NCBI GenBank assembly: GCA_963704545.1
Contig: OY969915.1
Span: forward strand, 434,001 to 498,000
DNA: 64,000 bases
Reading direction: 5' to 3'
DNA from: VRUE01 sp963704545
GTDB taxonomy: Bacteria > Actinomycetota > Thermoleophilia > Solirubrobacterales > 70-9
The position numbers were made by a program, and so were the translations under genes. Below the pieces are notes generated by a model. The model was not told where the DNA came from and did not search any database. It saw only the letters and a program-made list of their open reading frames with translations. Position 1 is the first letter of the stretch, and each line of letters opens with the position of its first letter. Below, one piece after another: positions 8,974-16,563 of this stretch.

Positions 8974-9741
8974 TCAGCGCTCCTGTGTTGAGGGCCTTGC
9001 CATTCCTCCCGTCGCCTTTGGCGTGCCAAAGGCGCGAGCGATCAAGATACTCAACTCGTAGAGAAGGAGGAGCGGCACCATCTCGATCAGCATCGAGACC
9101 GGGTCGACGCCGGGCAGGGCGGCGGCGAGCAGGGCGATCGCTAGATAGGCATAGCGGCGGTTGCCCGAGAGCTGGTCGACGCTGACGATGCCGAGCCTGG
9201 TGACGGCGAGAATCCCCAGCGGCAGCTGGAAGACGAGCCCGCCGGCGAGCATCGTGGTCGAGAAGAAGCTGTAGTAGTCGCGGGCGCGGACCTGGACGTT
9301 GAACTGGGTGTCGTTGAAGCCGAGCAGGAACTTGACCGCGGGGGGCATGACCACGAAATAGGCGAAGAGAACCCCGACCGCGAAGAGGATCGGGACGAAG
9401 ACCAGGAACGGCAGGACGACGCGGCGCTCGCGATCGCTGAACGCCGGCAGCACGTAGGCGTAGCCCTGGTAGAGCAGGATCGGGAACGAGAGGATCAGGG
9501 CGCCGTAGGTGGCGACCGTGAGGGTCGTCGTGAACGGCTCCGCCACCCCGAGCGTGAGCAGCTTCTGGTCGCCGGGGAGCGGTGCTGAGGCGATCTCCAG
9601 CAGCAGCTCGTTCTGCCAGAAGCAGAGCGCCAGGGCGACGCCGAAGACGAGCAGGCAGACGATGACGCGGGTGCGCAGCTCGTCCAGGTGCTCGACCAGC
9701 GTCAGCCGGTCCTCGTGCGAAACCGGCCTCATCCGGGCCAT
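8974..9741 (-). CDS. tatC: Sec-independent protein translocase TatC
   Basis: A 255-aa polytopic protein and the core receptor of the twin-arginine translocase, which recognises RR signal peptides of folded proteins. The N-terminal signature HLDELRTRVIVCLLVFG, a proline-rich first periplasmic loop with AEPFTTTLTVA, and six membrane helices ending in the PGVDPVSMLIEMVPLLLLYE region are typical. The length matches the family. It lies 9 nt downstream of tatA. A likely local client is the Rieske protein encoded at 13991-14671, which carries an RR-type leader. Confidence 0.96.
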   Translation of the reverse strand: MARMRPVSHEDRLTLVEHLDELRTRVIVCLLVFGVALALCFWQNELLLEIASAPLPGDQKLLTLGVAEPFTTTLTVATYGALILSFPILLYQGYAYVLPAFSDRERRVVLPFLVFVPILFAVGVLFAYFVVMPPAVKFLLGFNDTQFNVQVRARDYYSFFSTTMLAGGLVFQLPLGILAVTRLGIVSVDQLSGNRRYAYLAIALLAAALPGVDPVSMLIEMVPLLLLYELSILIARAFGTPKATGGMARPSTQER

Positions 9742-9750
9742 CGCGGAGCC

Positions 9751-9987
9751 TCAGCGACGGTCGTGCGCGACCGTCTCGTCCTCGGCACCCGTCTTGGCGG
9801 GCGGCTGCGGCGGCTCGATCGCCTCGGGGCTCTCCGGCTCGTCGCGGCTGTCCCCGCTGACCGAGCCGCGGAACTCGCGGATCCCGCGGCCCAGGGAGCG
9901 ACCCAGCTCCGGCAGGCGCTTCGGGCCGAAGACGACGAGGGCGATGATCAGGACGATCGCAAGCTCAAGAGGTCCAACATTTGGCAT
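9751..9987 (-). CDS. tatA: Twin-arginine translocase subunit TatA
   Basis: A 78-aa protein with one N-terminal membrane helix (LELAIVLIIALVVFGPKRLPE) carrying the conserved FGPKRLPELGRSLG hinge and start of the amphipathic helix. A hydrophilic Pro/Glu-rich tail follows. TatA oligomerises to form the protein-conducting pore with TatC. The pair tatA-tatC is an operon. The start codon at 9987 lies in the 138-nt region shared with the divergent zinc-ribbon gene, so promoters for both must lie in 9988-10125. Confidence 0.95.
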   Translation of the reverse strand: MPNVGPLELAIVLIIALVVFGPKRLPELGRSLGRGIREFRGSVSGDSRDEPESPEAIEPPQPPAKTGAEDETVAHDRR

Positions 9988-10125
9988 CGACCCATGGTAA
10001 CGGTCGCCCAGCGCAATTGGATCACGGCGAATTGGGTGGATCGCCTACCCAGAAATGGGGTTTTATCGGGCCCTCGCGGGTAAGTGCGGATTGACTCGGC
10101 GGCTCATGGGTTCGATAAGGCAGAG

Positions 10126-10458
10126 ATGAGACACACGAGCAGCGGACAGGCGAAAACCGCACTTGGGCTTCACGTCTGCCCGCGTTGCTCCTCGCCGCTG
10201 GTGCAGCCGACCTGCTGGGAGCAGGCCGGGGATCGCGGGCACTGGCGCCTCTGGCGCCGCTGCCCCGAGTGCGAGTGGCAGCGCGACGAGGTCCACGGAG
10301 AAGCGGCGATCGACGCCTTCGACGAGGAGCTCGACAACGGAACCCGCGACCTGGCCGAGGTTCTGAAGACGCTCGAGCGCGAGAACATGCAGTACGTCGT
10401 GGACACCTTCGCGGCGGCGCTGGACGCCGACCTGATTACGGCTGACGACTTCAGTTAG
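10126..10458 (+). CDS. Small zinc-ribbon protein of unknown function
   Basis: A 110-aa protein starting at the ATG at 10126 (MRHTSSGQAK) with AAGG 5-9 nt upstream; an in-frame start at 10084 would add 14 residues. Two Cys pairs, CPRC (about 18-21) and CPEC (about 48-51), flank a Trp-rich turn (HWRLWRRCPECEW) and should bind one zinc. The rest is an acidic helical tail (AIDAFDEELDNGTRDL). No DNA-binding helix is obvious. Small proteins of this kind are common in actinobacteria without assigned function. The gene converges on the polyprenyl synthase gene, with a long hairpin between. Confidence 0.7.
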   Translation: MRHTSSGQAKTALGLHVCPRCSSPLVQPTCWEQAGDRGHWRLWRRCPECEWQRDEVHGEAAIDAFDEELDNGTRDLAEVLKTLERENMQYVVDTFAAALDADLITADDFS

Positions 10459-10464
10459 GGGCGG

Positions 10465-10536
10465 GGCGGTGTCCGGGGTGGAGTCCCCGGACCGGCTTCG
10501 CCGGGAGTTCCCGGGGACTCCACCCCGGACACCGCC
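10465..10536. repeat. Long hairpin element (26-bp perfect arms) between convergent genes
   Basis: Arms 10465-10490 and 10511-10536 are perfect reverse complements of 26 nt. The 20-nt core has its own hairpin (CCGG-CTTCG-CCGG type), and on the minus strand begins GAACTC. The right arm ends exactly one base before the stop codon of the polyprenyl synthase gene. It could be a bidirectional terminator, although no T-tract follows. The outer-arm/inner-hairpin/ACTC layout matches the elements at 18626, 23350, 33108, 44196, 44381 and 45024. Confidence 0.9.
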
Positions 10537-11502
10537 TCACGAGTAACGCTGGACGACGCCGTCGGCGACGAGGTCGAGCAGGTGCTTCTGCTCGTCGTCG
10601 AACTGTGTCTCGTTTAGCTTTTGCTTGGCGTCCGTGACCATTGAGAGGGCTCGGGTGCGGACTTGGTCCAAGGCGCCAGTTGCCGCGATTCGGTCGCAGA
10701 GGGACTCGGCCGCATCGCTATCCAGGCCGTGTAGGTCGATCGCGCGGAGGGAAGGGTCGGACTCGGCGGCGACGATCAGGGGCAGCGTGACGGTGCCGTC
10801 GAGCAGGTCGGTTCCGCGAGCCTTGCCGGTGCGCTCGGGGGGACCTGAGACGTCGAGCACGTCGTCGAGGAGCTGGAACGCGAGCCCGATCTCGGCGCCG
10901 AAGGCGCCCAGCGCCTCGGCGTCGTGGCCGAGCAAGCAGGCGCACTCGAACAGCGCCCCGGTCTTCAACCGGCAGCGGTCGAGGTAGCGCTGCTCGGACA
11001 CCCCCGCGTCGAATGCGTCCCGGCGCTGGGCGAGCTCCCCCCGGGCGAGGGCGACGGAGGCGCGGGCGAGCAGGGTGATCGCGCGCGCGTCGCCGTGGGT
11101 GGCAAGGAGGGCGAAGGCGCGGGAGAAGAGCAGGTCCCCGACCGCCACGGCCCGGTCGCGGCCCGCCGTCGCGGCAACGGTCGGCAGGCCTCGGCGCAGC
11201 GGCGCGTCGTCGAGGACGTCGTCGTGGACGAGGGTCGCCATGTGGACGAGCTCGATCGCGGCGGCGGCGCGCACGGCGGCCTCTCCCCCGTCGGCTCCGG
11301 CGCAGAGCAGGACGAGGAGGGGACGCAGGCGCTTGCCTCCCGCCGCAAGCGTCGTCGCGGCCTCGGACCCCAGGCGCTCGCCATGGTCGCGACCCTGCTC
11401 GCGCAGCAGGTCCTCCACCTGGCCGAGGCGGGACGGCAGCCAGCGGCTCGACGCATCGAGGACCGCCGTGACGGGAGGCGGGACGGCAGAGGGGCGGGTC
11501 AC
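10537..11502 (-). CDS. Polyprenyl (trans-isoprenyl) diphosphate synthase
   Basis: A 321-aa protein from a GTG that overlaps the menG stop by 4 nt (GTGA). Both Asp-rich motifs are present: LVHDDVLDD (about 95-103) and FQLLDDVLDVSG (about 215-226). GGKRLRPLLVLLC is the usual substrate-binding segment. It elongates allylic diphosphates with IPP to give the side chain of menaquinone, or the undecaprenyl/C50-type carrier. Coupling to menG points to the quinone side chain. Chain length cannot be predicted with confidence. The stop codon touches the hairpin element at 10465-10536. Confidence 0.92.
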   Translation of the reverse strand: MTRPSAVPPPVTAVLDASSRWLPSRLGQVEDLLREQGRDHGERLGSEAATTLAAGGKRLRPLLVLLCAGADGGEAAVRAAAAIELVHMATLVHDDVLDDAPLRRGLPTVAATAGRDRAVAVGDLLFSRAFALLATHGDARAITLLARASVALARGELAQRRDAFDAGVSEQRYLDRCRLKTGALFECACLLGHDAEALGAFGAEIGLAFQLLDDVLDVSGPPERTGKARGTDLLDGTVTLPLIVAAESDPSLRAIDLHGLDSDAAESLCDRIAATGALDQVRTRALSMVTDAKQKLNETQFDDEQKHLLDLVADGVVQRYS

Positions 11503-12227
11503 CCGAGGACGCCGCTGTGGATCGCGATGATCCCCCCGGCGAGAACGGTCCAGCGGATGCGCTCCAGCCCGGCGGCGTCCATCATCTCCGCCAGGCGGAG
11601 GGGCGCCGGAAAGCTGCGCACCGATTCGGGCAGGTACGAGTAGGCCTCCGAGTCGCCGGAGAAGGCGCCGAGCAGTGGCACGACGCGGTCGAACCAGAGC
11701 GAGTAGAAGGTCGAGAGCGGCGGCCGGATCGGCTGGGTGATCTCGAGCACGACCAGGCGGCCCCCGGGCCGCAGAACGCGCGTCATCTCGCGCAGGCCGC
11801 GGTCGAGATCGGCCAGGTTGCGGACGCCGAAACCGACCGTGACGGCATCGAAGCGGCCGGCGTCGTAGGGGAGGCTGAGGGCGTCTGCCCACTCGAAGCG
11901 CACACCGGTGGCCTCGCGCGCACTCGCCTTCTCCCGCGCCAGGTCGAGCATCGGCTCGGAGAAGTCGCAGCCGATGACGTGGCCATCAGGCGCCACCCTT
12001 CCAGCGAGCTCGAGACTCAAGTCGCCGGTTCCACAACAGACATCCAGGACGGAATCCCCCGACGAGAGCTCAGCTCGGTCGACCGCCCGTTCTCTCCATG
12101 AATGGTGGAGGCCGGCCGTCATGACCGTATTCAGAAGGTCGTACCGCGTAGCGACCCGGTCGAACATGCTTTGAACCTGCTCAGAGAACTGAGTCGATTC
12201 CCGCGAAGGCTGAGTGGTGCCTGTCAT
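11499..12227 (-). CDS. menG: Demethylmenaquinone methyltransferase
   Basis: A 242-aa class I SAM methyltransferase of the UbiE/MenG family, which methylates demethylmenaquinone to menaquinone. The start chosen is the ATG at 12227 (MTGTTQPSRES). The SAM motif is VLDVCCGTGDLSLELA. The family signature GFGVRNLADLDRGLREM and motif RVLRPGGRLVVLEIT are intact, as is the N-terminal MFDRVATRYDLLN. It is directly followed by the polyprenyl synthase gene with a GTGA overlap. Upstream on the same strand are the Rieske/cytochrome b genes, so quinone synthesis and quinol oxidation are co-located. Confidence 0.94.
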   Translation of the reverse strand: MTGTTQPSRESTQFSEQVQSMFDRVATRYDLLNTVMTAGLHHSWRERAVDRAELSSGDSVLDVCCGTGDLSLELAGRVAPDGHVIGCDFSEPMLDLAREKASAREATGVRFEWADALSLPYDAGRFDAVTVGFGVRNLADLDRGLREMTRVLRPGGRLVVLEITQPIRPPLSTFYSLWFDRVVPLLGAFSGDSEAYSYLPESVRSFPAPLRLAEMMDAAGLERIRWTVLAGGIIAIHSGVLG

Positions 12228-12278
12228 CGAGGTTCCTACGAACGGCGTCTGGGGGCGGTTTTCATCTGGTCCAAAGCT

Positions 12279-12390
12279 CCAGGCCGCGAAAACCAAGCAG
12301 GTCGGTGGACGCAGGCCGCGCGGCGAAGCGAGCGTAGCGAACTACGTGAGCGAGACGCGCGGCCGAGGACGCCGAGATGCGCCGGTTTGC
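12279..12390. repeat. Class C inverted-repeat element between qcrC and menG
   Basis: Nested inverted repeats. The outer arm 12279-12287 pairs with 12382-12390, then AAACC (12290-12294) with GGTTT (12374-12378), then GCCGCGCG (12315-12322) with CGCGCGGC (12356-12363). A central CGTAG-CGAA-CTACG hairpin lies inside. The core carries CCAAGCAGGTC plus GGACGCAG on one side and GAGGACGCCGAGATGCGC on the other, both shared with the element at 26557 and more weakly with 14715. It fills most of the 176-nt gap 12228-12403. Confidence 0.75.
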
Positions 12391-12403
12391 AGCGGCCTGG
12401 GCC

Positions 12404-13102
12404 TCAGTCGAGCGATGAGAGGAAGTCGGCGAGTTGGTTGAGCTTCTTCGGCGGCAGATCGCGATAGGACGGCATGATGTCGGGGCCAATTTCCACCGAG
12501 CGAACGATCGCGGCGCGTGGCACCCGTTGGGCGATGTGGGTGAGTTCGGGGCCGATGGTGCCACCGTTCTCGCCGATCTTGTGACAGGCAAGGCAGCCGG
12601 CGCCCGCCGTGACCTCCTTGCCCGCCTCGTAGCGGGGTGCGACCTCCATCTCGATCTCGGTCGGCGAGCCGCCGGTGGCACCGAGGTAGGTGAGGTATGC
12701 CATCGCGACGATCGTCATCACACCGGCCGTCGTCGCGATCGGCCGGCGGATGGGATTGCGCTCCGGGCCGCGGTCGTAGAACGGCAGCAGGAGGAGCAGG
12801 ACCATGCAGATCGTCGGGATCCCGATCGTCGCGATCGGGACCAGCTCCGGCGGCTTGATCACGCGCAGGAGCTCGAAGAGGAAGAAGAAGTACCACTCCG
12901 GGCGGGGCACGTATGTGGTCGAGGTCGGATCCGCCTTCGGCCCCTGCTCGGCGCCGAGCACGATCGACATCGCGATGATCACTGCGGCGACCAGCAGCAT
13001 CATCGCCGAGTCCTTCATCACCGCGTAGGGGAAGAAGGGCTTGCCCTTCTTCTTCAGCAGCTCGTACTCCTCCAGATATGCCTGCTTGTCCGTCGGCTTC
13101 AT
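12404..13102 (-). CDS. qcrC: Menaquinol:cytochrome c reductase cytochrome b/c subunit (QcrC type)
   Basis: A 232-aa protein starting at the ATG at 13102, which overlaps the qcrB stop by 4 nt. The N-terminal two thirds are the C-terminal half of cytochrome b (subunit IV type: VPRPEWYFFFLFELLR, three membrane helices). This is fused to a short cytochrome c domain with one CLACH haem motif and a distal Met (GPDIMPSYRDL). Subunit IV plus monohaem c in one chain is the Bacillus QcrC plan. It differs from the dihaem QcrC of mycobacteria and corynebacteria. It should complete the quinol-oxidising site and pass electrons outward. Confidence 0.9.
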   Translation of the reverse strand: MKPTDKQAYLEEYELLKKKGKPFFPYAVMKDSAMMLLVAAVIIAMSIVLGAEQGPKADPTSTTYVPRPEWYFFFLFELLRVIKPPELVPIATIGIPTICMVLLLLLPFYDRGPERNPIRRPIATTAGVMTIVAMAYLTYLGATGGSPTEIEMEVAPRYEAGKEVTAGAGCLACHKIGENGGTIGPELTHIAQRVPRAAIVRSVEIGPDIMPSYRDLPPKKLNQLADFLSSLD

Positions 13103-13977
13103 CCGTCGGTTCCGTTGGCGCTGGCGTTCAGCTGGGAGACCGGTGCGGCTGCCCTGGGCTTCTCGGCCTTCAGCCAGGGCGGCGCGGTCGTGCCGAGCTT
13201 GACCACGAGGTACAGGTGGGCCCCGATCAGGGCGATGATCGCGCCGGGGACGAGCAGCATGTGGATCGCGTAGAAGCGCGAGAGCGTCGTCGCACCCAGC
13301 TCGGGTCCAGCACGCAGGAAATCGCTGAGGTAGGGGCCGATGACCGGGCCGGTCCCGTTGATGTTGATGCCGACGACCGAGGCCCAGAAGGAGCGTTGGT
13401 CGAAGGGCAGCAGGTAGCCGGTGAAGGCCATCGTCATCGTCAGGATCAGCAGCACCACGCCGATCACCCAGTTGAGCTCGCGCGGGTACTTGTAGGCGCC
13501 GAAGAAGAAGGTGCGGCCCATGTGGAGGAAGATCAGGATCACCATCACGCTCGATCCCCATTTGTGCAGGCCGTGCACGAAGGCGCCGAGGAAGACCTCG
13601 TTGTTGATGTGCGAGATCGAGGCGTAGGCCTGGGTCGTCGACGGCGTGTAGAACATCGCCAGGAAGACGCCCGTGATCGCCTGCACGATGAAGGCGAAGA
13701 GCGTCGCCGAGCCGAGCGTGTAGAACCAGTTGGTCCCCTTCGGCACCTTGCGGAAGAGCATCCCGGTGAGGAAGCCGGAGGCGGCGGTGCGCTGGTCAAC
13801 CCAGGCGAGGACGTCGACCGGCGCTTCGATGGCGCGGTCGGCGAGCTTCTTTCCGTCGGTGGGGCGCTCGGGCGGGGCGGTCTTCAGATCCGCCGGGGCG
13901 GCGCCCTTGGCACCGTTGCCCTCGCCCGGCTTGGCCGGTTTGCGGAGCGGTGCGGGAATCAGGGAGTCGAGCTTCAT
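13099..13977 (-). CDS. qcrB: Menaquinol:cytochrome c reductase cytochrome b subunit (QcrB type)
   Basis: A 292-aa protein. About 75 N-terminal residues are cytoplasmic and Pro/Lys rich, then four membrane helices carry the paired haem ligands (FVHGLHKW with FLHMGR, and RFYAIHM with GAHLYLV). It is the N-terminal (b6-like) half of cytochrome b; the other half is in the next gene, so cytochrome b is split as in Bacillus and cyanobacteria. SSVMVILIFLHMGRTF and WVIGVVLLILTM are typical. ATGA overlap downstream with qcrC. The long N-terminal extension is unusual. Confidence 0.93.
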   Translation of the reverse strand: MKLDSLIPAPLRKPAKPGEGNGAKGAAPADLKTAPPERPTDGKKLADRAIEAPVDVLAWVDQRTAASGFLTGMLFRKVPKGTNWFYTLGSATLFAFIVQAITGVFLAMFYTPSTTQAYASISHINNEVFLGAFVHGLHKWGSSVMVILIFLHMGRTFFFGAYKYPRELNWVIGVVLLILTMTMAFTGYLLPFDQRSFWASVVGININGTGPVIGPYLSDFLRAGPELGATTLSRFYAIHMLLVPGAIIALIGAHLYLVVKLGTTAPPWLKAEKPRAAAPVSQLNASANGTDG

Positions 13978-13990
13978 CGCCGGCTAGGCC

Positions 13991-14671
13991 TCAGCTGCTC
14001 GGTGGCGGGAAGGTGGACGGGCGGGGCGGGTACAGATATTCCCAGATGCCGCCGGTGAACTCGCCGGGGTCGCGGGCGCGGACCGGCTCCAGCTGGGAGG
14101 TGACGCTGTAGCGAGGGCCGACCTCGACCTGCCCGCCCCGTACGCGCGTCTGGAACTGGTCGAGCGGCCGCACCGGCGGGCCGCCGATCCGCTTGCCCTG
14201 GAAGTCGTAGACGCCGCCGTGGCAGGGGCAGATGAAGTTCCCGGCGGCCTCGACGTAGCGAACCGGGCAGCCGAGGTGGACGCAGCGGTTGGAGACCGCG
14301 ACGATCTGGCCGGGCTCCTCGCCGAGGTCCTTTGAGCTCTTGCGAATGTAGGCGGTGGTCTTGCCGGCGTCGCCGATCCCCTCGGTCTCGGTGAAGACGA
14401 CCTGGCGGTACGTGTCCTCGACGAAGTCGCCGACCGGGCCGACCGCCTCCCAGCGCTCCTTGCCGCGGTGGAAGATCGGTGCGACCGCGAAGCCGACCGC
14501 GGGGAGGACGATCGCCGCGCCGGCGATGCCACCGAGGCCCTGCGCGGCGATCGTGAAGGCGTGCCGGCGCGTCATCGACTCGCCCTCGAAGTAACCGGGG
14601 GGTTTCGGTTGGGGCCGCTCCGGCCGACCGGCCGCCTCGGCTCCGTTTTGCTTGTCCGCTCCGTCGCTCAA
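13991..14671 (-). CDS. qcrA: Rieske iron-sulfur subunit of the bc complex
   Basis: A 226-aa protein with a twin-arginine-like leader (MTRRHAFTIAAQGLGG, about 33-48) and a single membrane helix, then the Rieske domain. The [2Fe-2S] ligands are CVHLGCP (about 130) and CPCHGG (about 150), both complete and with the disulfide Cys. It accepts electrons from menaquinol at the outer face. It is followed after 13 nt by qcrB. The C-terminal extension ends YPPRPSTFPPPSS. Export is expected through the Tat system encoded at 8974-9987. Confidence 0.94.
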   Translation of the reverse strand: MSDGADKQNGAEAAGRPERPQPKPPGYFEGESMTRRHAFTIAAQGLGGIAGAAIVLPAVGFAVAPIFHRGKERWEAVGPVGDFVEDTYRQVVFTETEGIGDAGKTTAYIRKSSKDLGEEPGQIVAVSNRCVHLGCPVRYVEAAGNFICPCHGGVYDFQGKRIGGPPVRPLDQFQTRVRGGQVEVGPRYSVTSQLEPVRARDPGEFTGGIWEYLYPPRPSTFPPPSS

Positions 14672-14714
14672 CAGCTCACCTCAGGAAGCCTGGAGTCTAT
14701 TGACTCGCGCCGTT

Positions 14715-14880
14715 AGAGGCTTGATGTGGGTTAGGCGCGTGCGCGGGGGCGTCGCAGGCCAAGCTGGGCGCCGCACGCGGGCGAAGCGGGTAGTGGAAAC
14801 TACCCGCGAGGCCGTGGGTGGAGATCCAGCGCCGGCATGCGGCGTCATCCGCGTGCGTGGATAACCCACATCAAGCCTCT
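14715..14880. repeat. Class C inverted-repeat element containing a stop codon
   Basis: Arms 14715-14733 and 14862-14880 are perfect 19-nt reverse complements. The right arm contains the TGA stop (14871-14873) and final codons of the 145-aa protein gene. Inside lies a 9-bp stem with GGAA loop (GCGGGTAGT at 14786-14794 with ACTACCCGC at 14799-14807). The core shares GGCCAAGC, GAGATCC/GCG and AGCGCCG...GTCATCC blocks with the element at 26557. The intergenic span 14674-14870 contains nothing else I can identify. Confidence 0.85.
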
Positions 14881-15308
14881 CGATGCTCGCCCCCGACCGC
14901 GGCGGCCGAGGCGCGCCACAGCTCCGGCACCTCGCTCTCGCGCTCCTCGGCGTGGAGCTGGGCACAGCGGGCGATCAGGTCGGCGAGCACCGCAACCGCC
15001 TTCGAGTCGCCGAGCGCGGCGAGCCCTTCGATCCCGAGTGCGTAGAGGTAGTCGCCCGCGAGCAGGGCAAGGTCCTCGTCGTGACCCCGAAGCAGGCGAG
15101 ACTCGCCGTAGTGGAGCAGGTAGCCCTCGCGCACCGACTCAACCACCAGCGCGTACTCGGCCGGGTCCGATTCCGCACGGGGGCCCGCGGCGGCGAGCAG
15201 GCCGAAGACCGGCTCCCCGGCGGTCTCGACCACATACGGAGAGATCGGCGTGTCCTCGGCGCGCAGGCGCTCGGCGAGCAGGGCCAGTGCCTGGGCGGGC
15301 TCAGGCAT
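14871..15308 (-). CDS. Hypothetical protein coupled to hemL
   Basis: A 145-aa soluble, helical protein whose ATG at 15308 overlaps the end of hemL by 8 nt, so it is likely co-translated. Residues about 85-125 (LLAGDYLYALGIEGLAALGD, then SKAVAVLADLIARCAQ) resemble a helix of isoprenyl-synthase or HepS-like folds. That resemblance is weak and no Asp-rich motif is present. The region is flanked by haem and menaquinone/bc genes, so a small accessory role in prenyl-quinone or haem metabolism is possible. I do not recognise the family. Its stop codon lies inside the arm of a class C element. Confidence 0.7.
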   Translation of the reverse strand: MPEPAQALALLAERLRAEDTPISPYVVETAGEPVFGLLAAAGPRAESDPAEYALVVESVREGYLLHYGESRLLRGHDEDLALLAGDYLYALGIEGLAALGDSKAVAVLADLIARCAQLHAEERESEVPELWRASAAAVGGEHREA

Positions 15309-16563
15309 CGAGGGCCTCGGCGGCGGCTTCGAGCGTGCGGTCGATCGAGTCCTCGTCGTGGGCGAGCGAGACGAACCAGGCCTCGAACTGCGACGGCGGC
15401 GGGTAGACGCCACGGTCGAGCATCGCGCGGCAGAAGCGGGCGTGGGCGTCGAGGTCGCAGGCCGACGCGGACGCGAAGTCGGTGACCGGCTCGGCACTGA
15501 AGAAGAGAGTGACCAGGCCCGGTGCGCTCGCGACCTGCAGGGGGCGCTCCTGCGCGAGGGTCATGAACCCATCGACAACGCGCTCGGTCAAGTCGCGGAG
15601 ACGCTCATAGGCGCGGTCATCGAGGCGACGCAGGGTGGTCAGGCCTGCAGCGACTGCGAGCGGGTTGCCCGACAGCGTTCCTGCCTGGTAGACGTCGCCG
15701 GCGGGGGCGATCCGCTCCATCAGCTCGCGCGGGCCGGCGTAGGCCGCGGCGGGCAGGCCGCCCCCGAGCACCTTGCCGAGCACGGTCAGGTCAGGCTCGA
15801 CCCCGTACAGCTCCTGGGCGCCACCGCGGGCGACGCGGAAGCCGGTGATCACCTCGTCGAAGACCAGCAGCGCGCCTGCCTCCGCGGTGGCCGAGCGGAG
15901 GAGCTCGAGGAATCCCTCGGCGGGCGGCACCACGCCCATGTTGGCGGCGACCGGCTCGGCCAGGACCGCGGCGACCGCGTGGTCCGCCAGGGCCCGCTCG
16001 ACCGCCTCGGGGTCGTTCCAGGGCACGACGACGGTGCCGGCGGTCTGCGCCGCGGTGACCCCGGGCGTCGCCGGGATCGCCAGCGTCGCCAGCCCGGAGC
16101 CGGCGTCGGCGAGCAGGCCGTCGGAGTGGCCGTGGTAGGCACCGGCGAACTTGACCACGACCTCGCGACCGGTGGCGGCGCGGGCGAGGCGGACGGCGCT
16201 CATCGCGGCCTCGGTGCCGGAGCTGGTCATGCGCACCATCTCGACCGAGGGAACGCGGGTGGCGACCTCCTCCGCCAGCTCCACCTCGGCAGCCGTCGCG
16301 GCGCCGAAGCTGGTCCCACGCGCGGCGGCCTGCTCGACCGCGGCGAGAACCTCCGTGTGGGCGTGGCCGAGGATCAGCGGGCCCCAGGAGCCGACCCAGT
16401 CGAGGTAGCGGTTGCCGTCGACGTCGACCAGTTCGCAGCCCTCGCCGCGGTCGATGAAGATCGGGTCACGGCCGATCTGGCGCATCGCCCGCACCGGGCT
16501 GTTGACGCCGCCGGGGAGAACGCGCAGAGCGCGCTCGTACAGCTCGCCGCTACGCGTGGTCAG
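15301..16563 (-). CDS. hemL: Glutamate-1-semialdehyde 2,1-aminomutase
   Basis: A PLP enzyme of about 420 aa that converts glutamate-1-semialdehyde to 5-aminolevulinate in the C5 pathway. The N-terminus ELYERALRVLPGGVNSPVRA, the segment MTSSGTEAAMSAVRLARAAT and the PLP-lysine site VLGKVLGGGLPAAAY are as in the family. There is no ATG, GTG or TTG between the unlikely upstream start at 16662 and the conserved region. The codon at the expected position is CTG (16563, LTTRSGELYER), after GGTGGGAAG. It overlaps the end of the preceding gene by 14 nt. It is the third gene of hemB-ahbAB-hemL. Confidence 0.92.
   Translation of the reverse strand: MTTRSGELYERALRVLPGGVNSPVRAMRQIGRDPIFIDRGEGCELVDVDGNRYLDWVGSWGPLILGHAHTEVLAAVEQAAARGTSFGAATAAEVELAEEVATRVPSVEMVRMTSSGTEAAMSAVRLARAATGREVVVKFAGAYHGHSDGLLADAGSGLATLAIPATPGVTAAQTAGTVVVPWNDPEAVERALADHAVAAVLAEPVAANMGVVPPAEGFLELLRSATAEAGALLVFDEVITGFRVARGGAQELYGVEPDLTVLGKVLGGGLPAAAYAGPRELMERIAPAGDVYQAGTLSGNPLAVAAGLTTLRRLDDRAYERLRDLTERVVDGFMTLAQERPLQVASAPGLVTLFFSAEPVTDFASASACDLDAHARFCRAMLDRGVYPPPSQFEAWFVSLAHDEDSIDRTLEAAAEALDA

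Noticed and set aside
10465..10536. Simple intrinsic terminators as explanation for all large hairpins
   Set aside because: No T-tract follows the stems, one copy is between divergent genes, one is inside a coding region, and conserved cores are not needed for termination.
11503..11892. N-terminal extension of the polyprenyl synthase frame
   Set aside because: It overlaps menG in another frame and is Arg/Pro rich; the GTG at 11502 gives a normal-length enzyme with GTGA coupling.
14854..14864. DnaA-box-like CGTGGATAA
   Set aside because: It lies in a class C element 20 kb from dnaA and is single; more likely part of the element arm.
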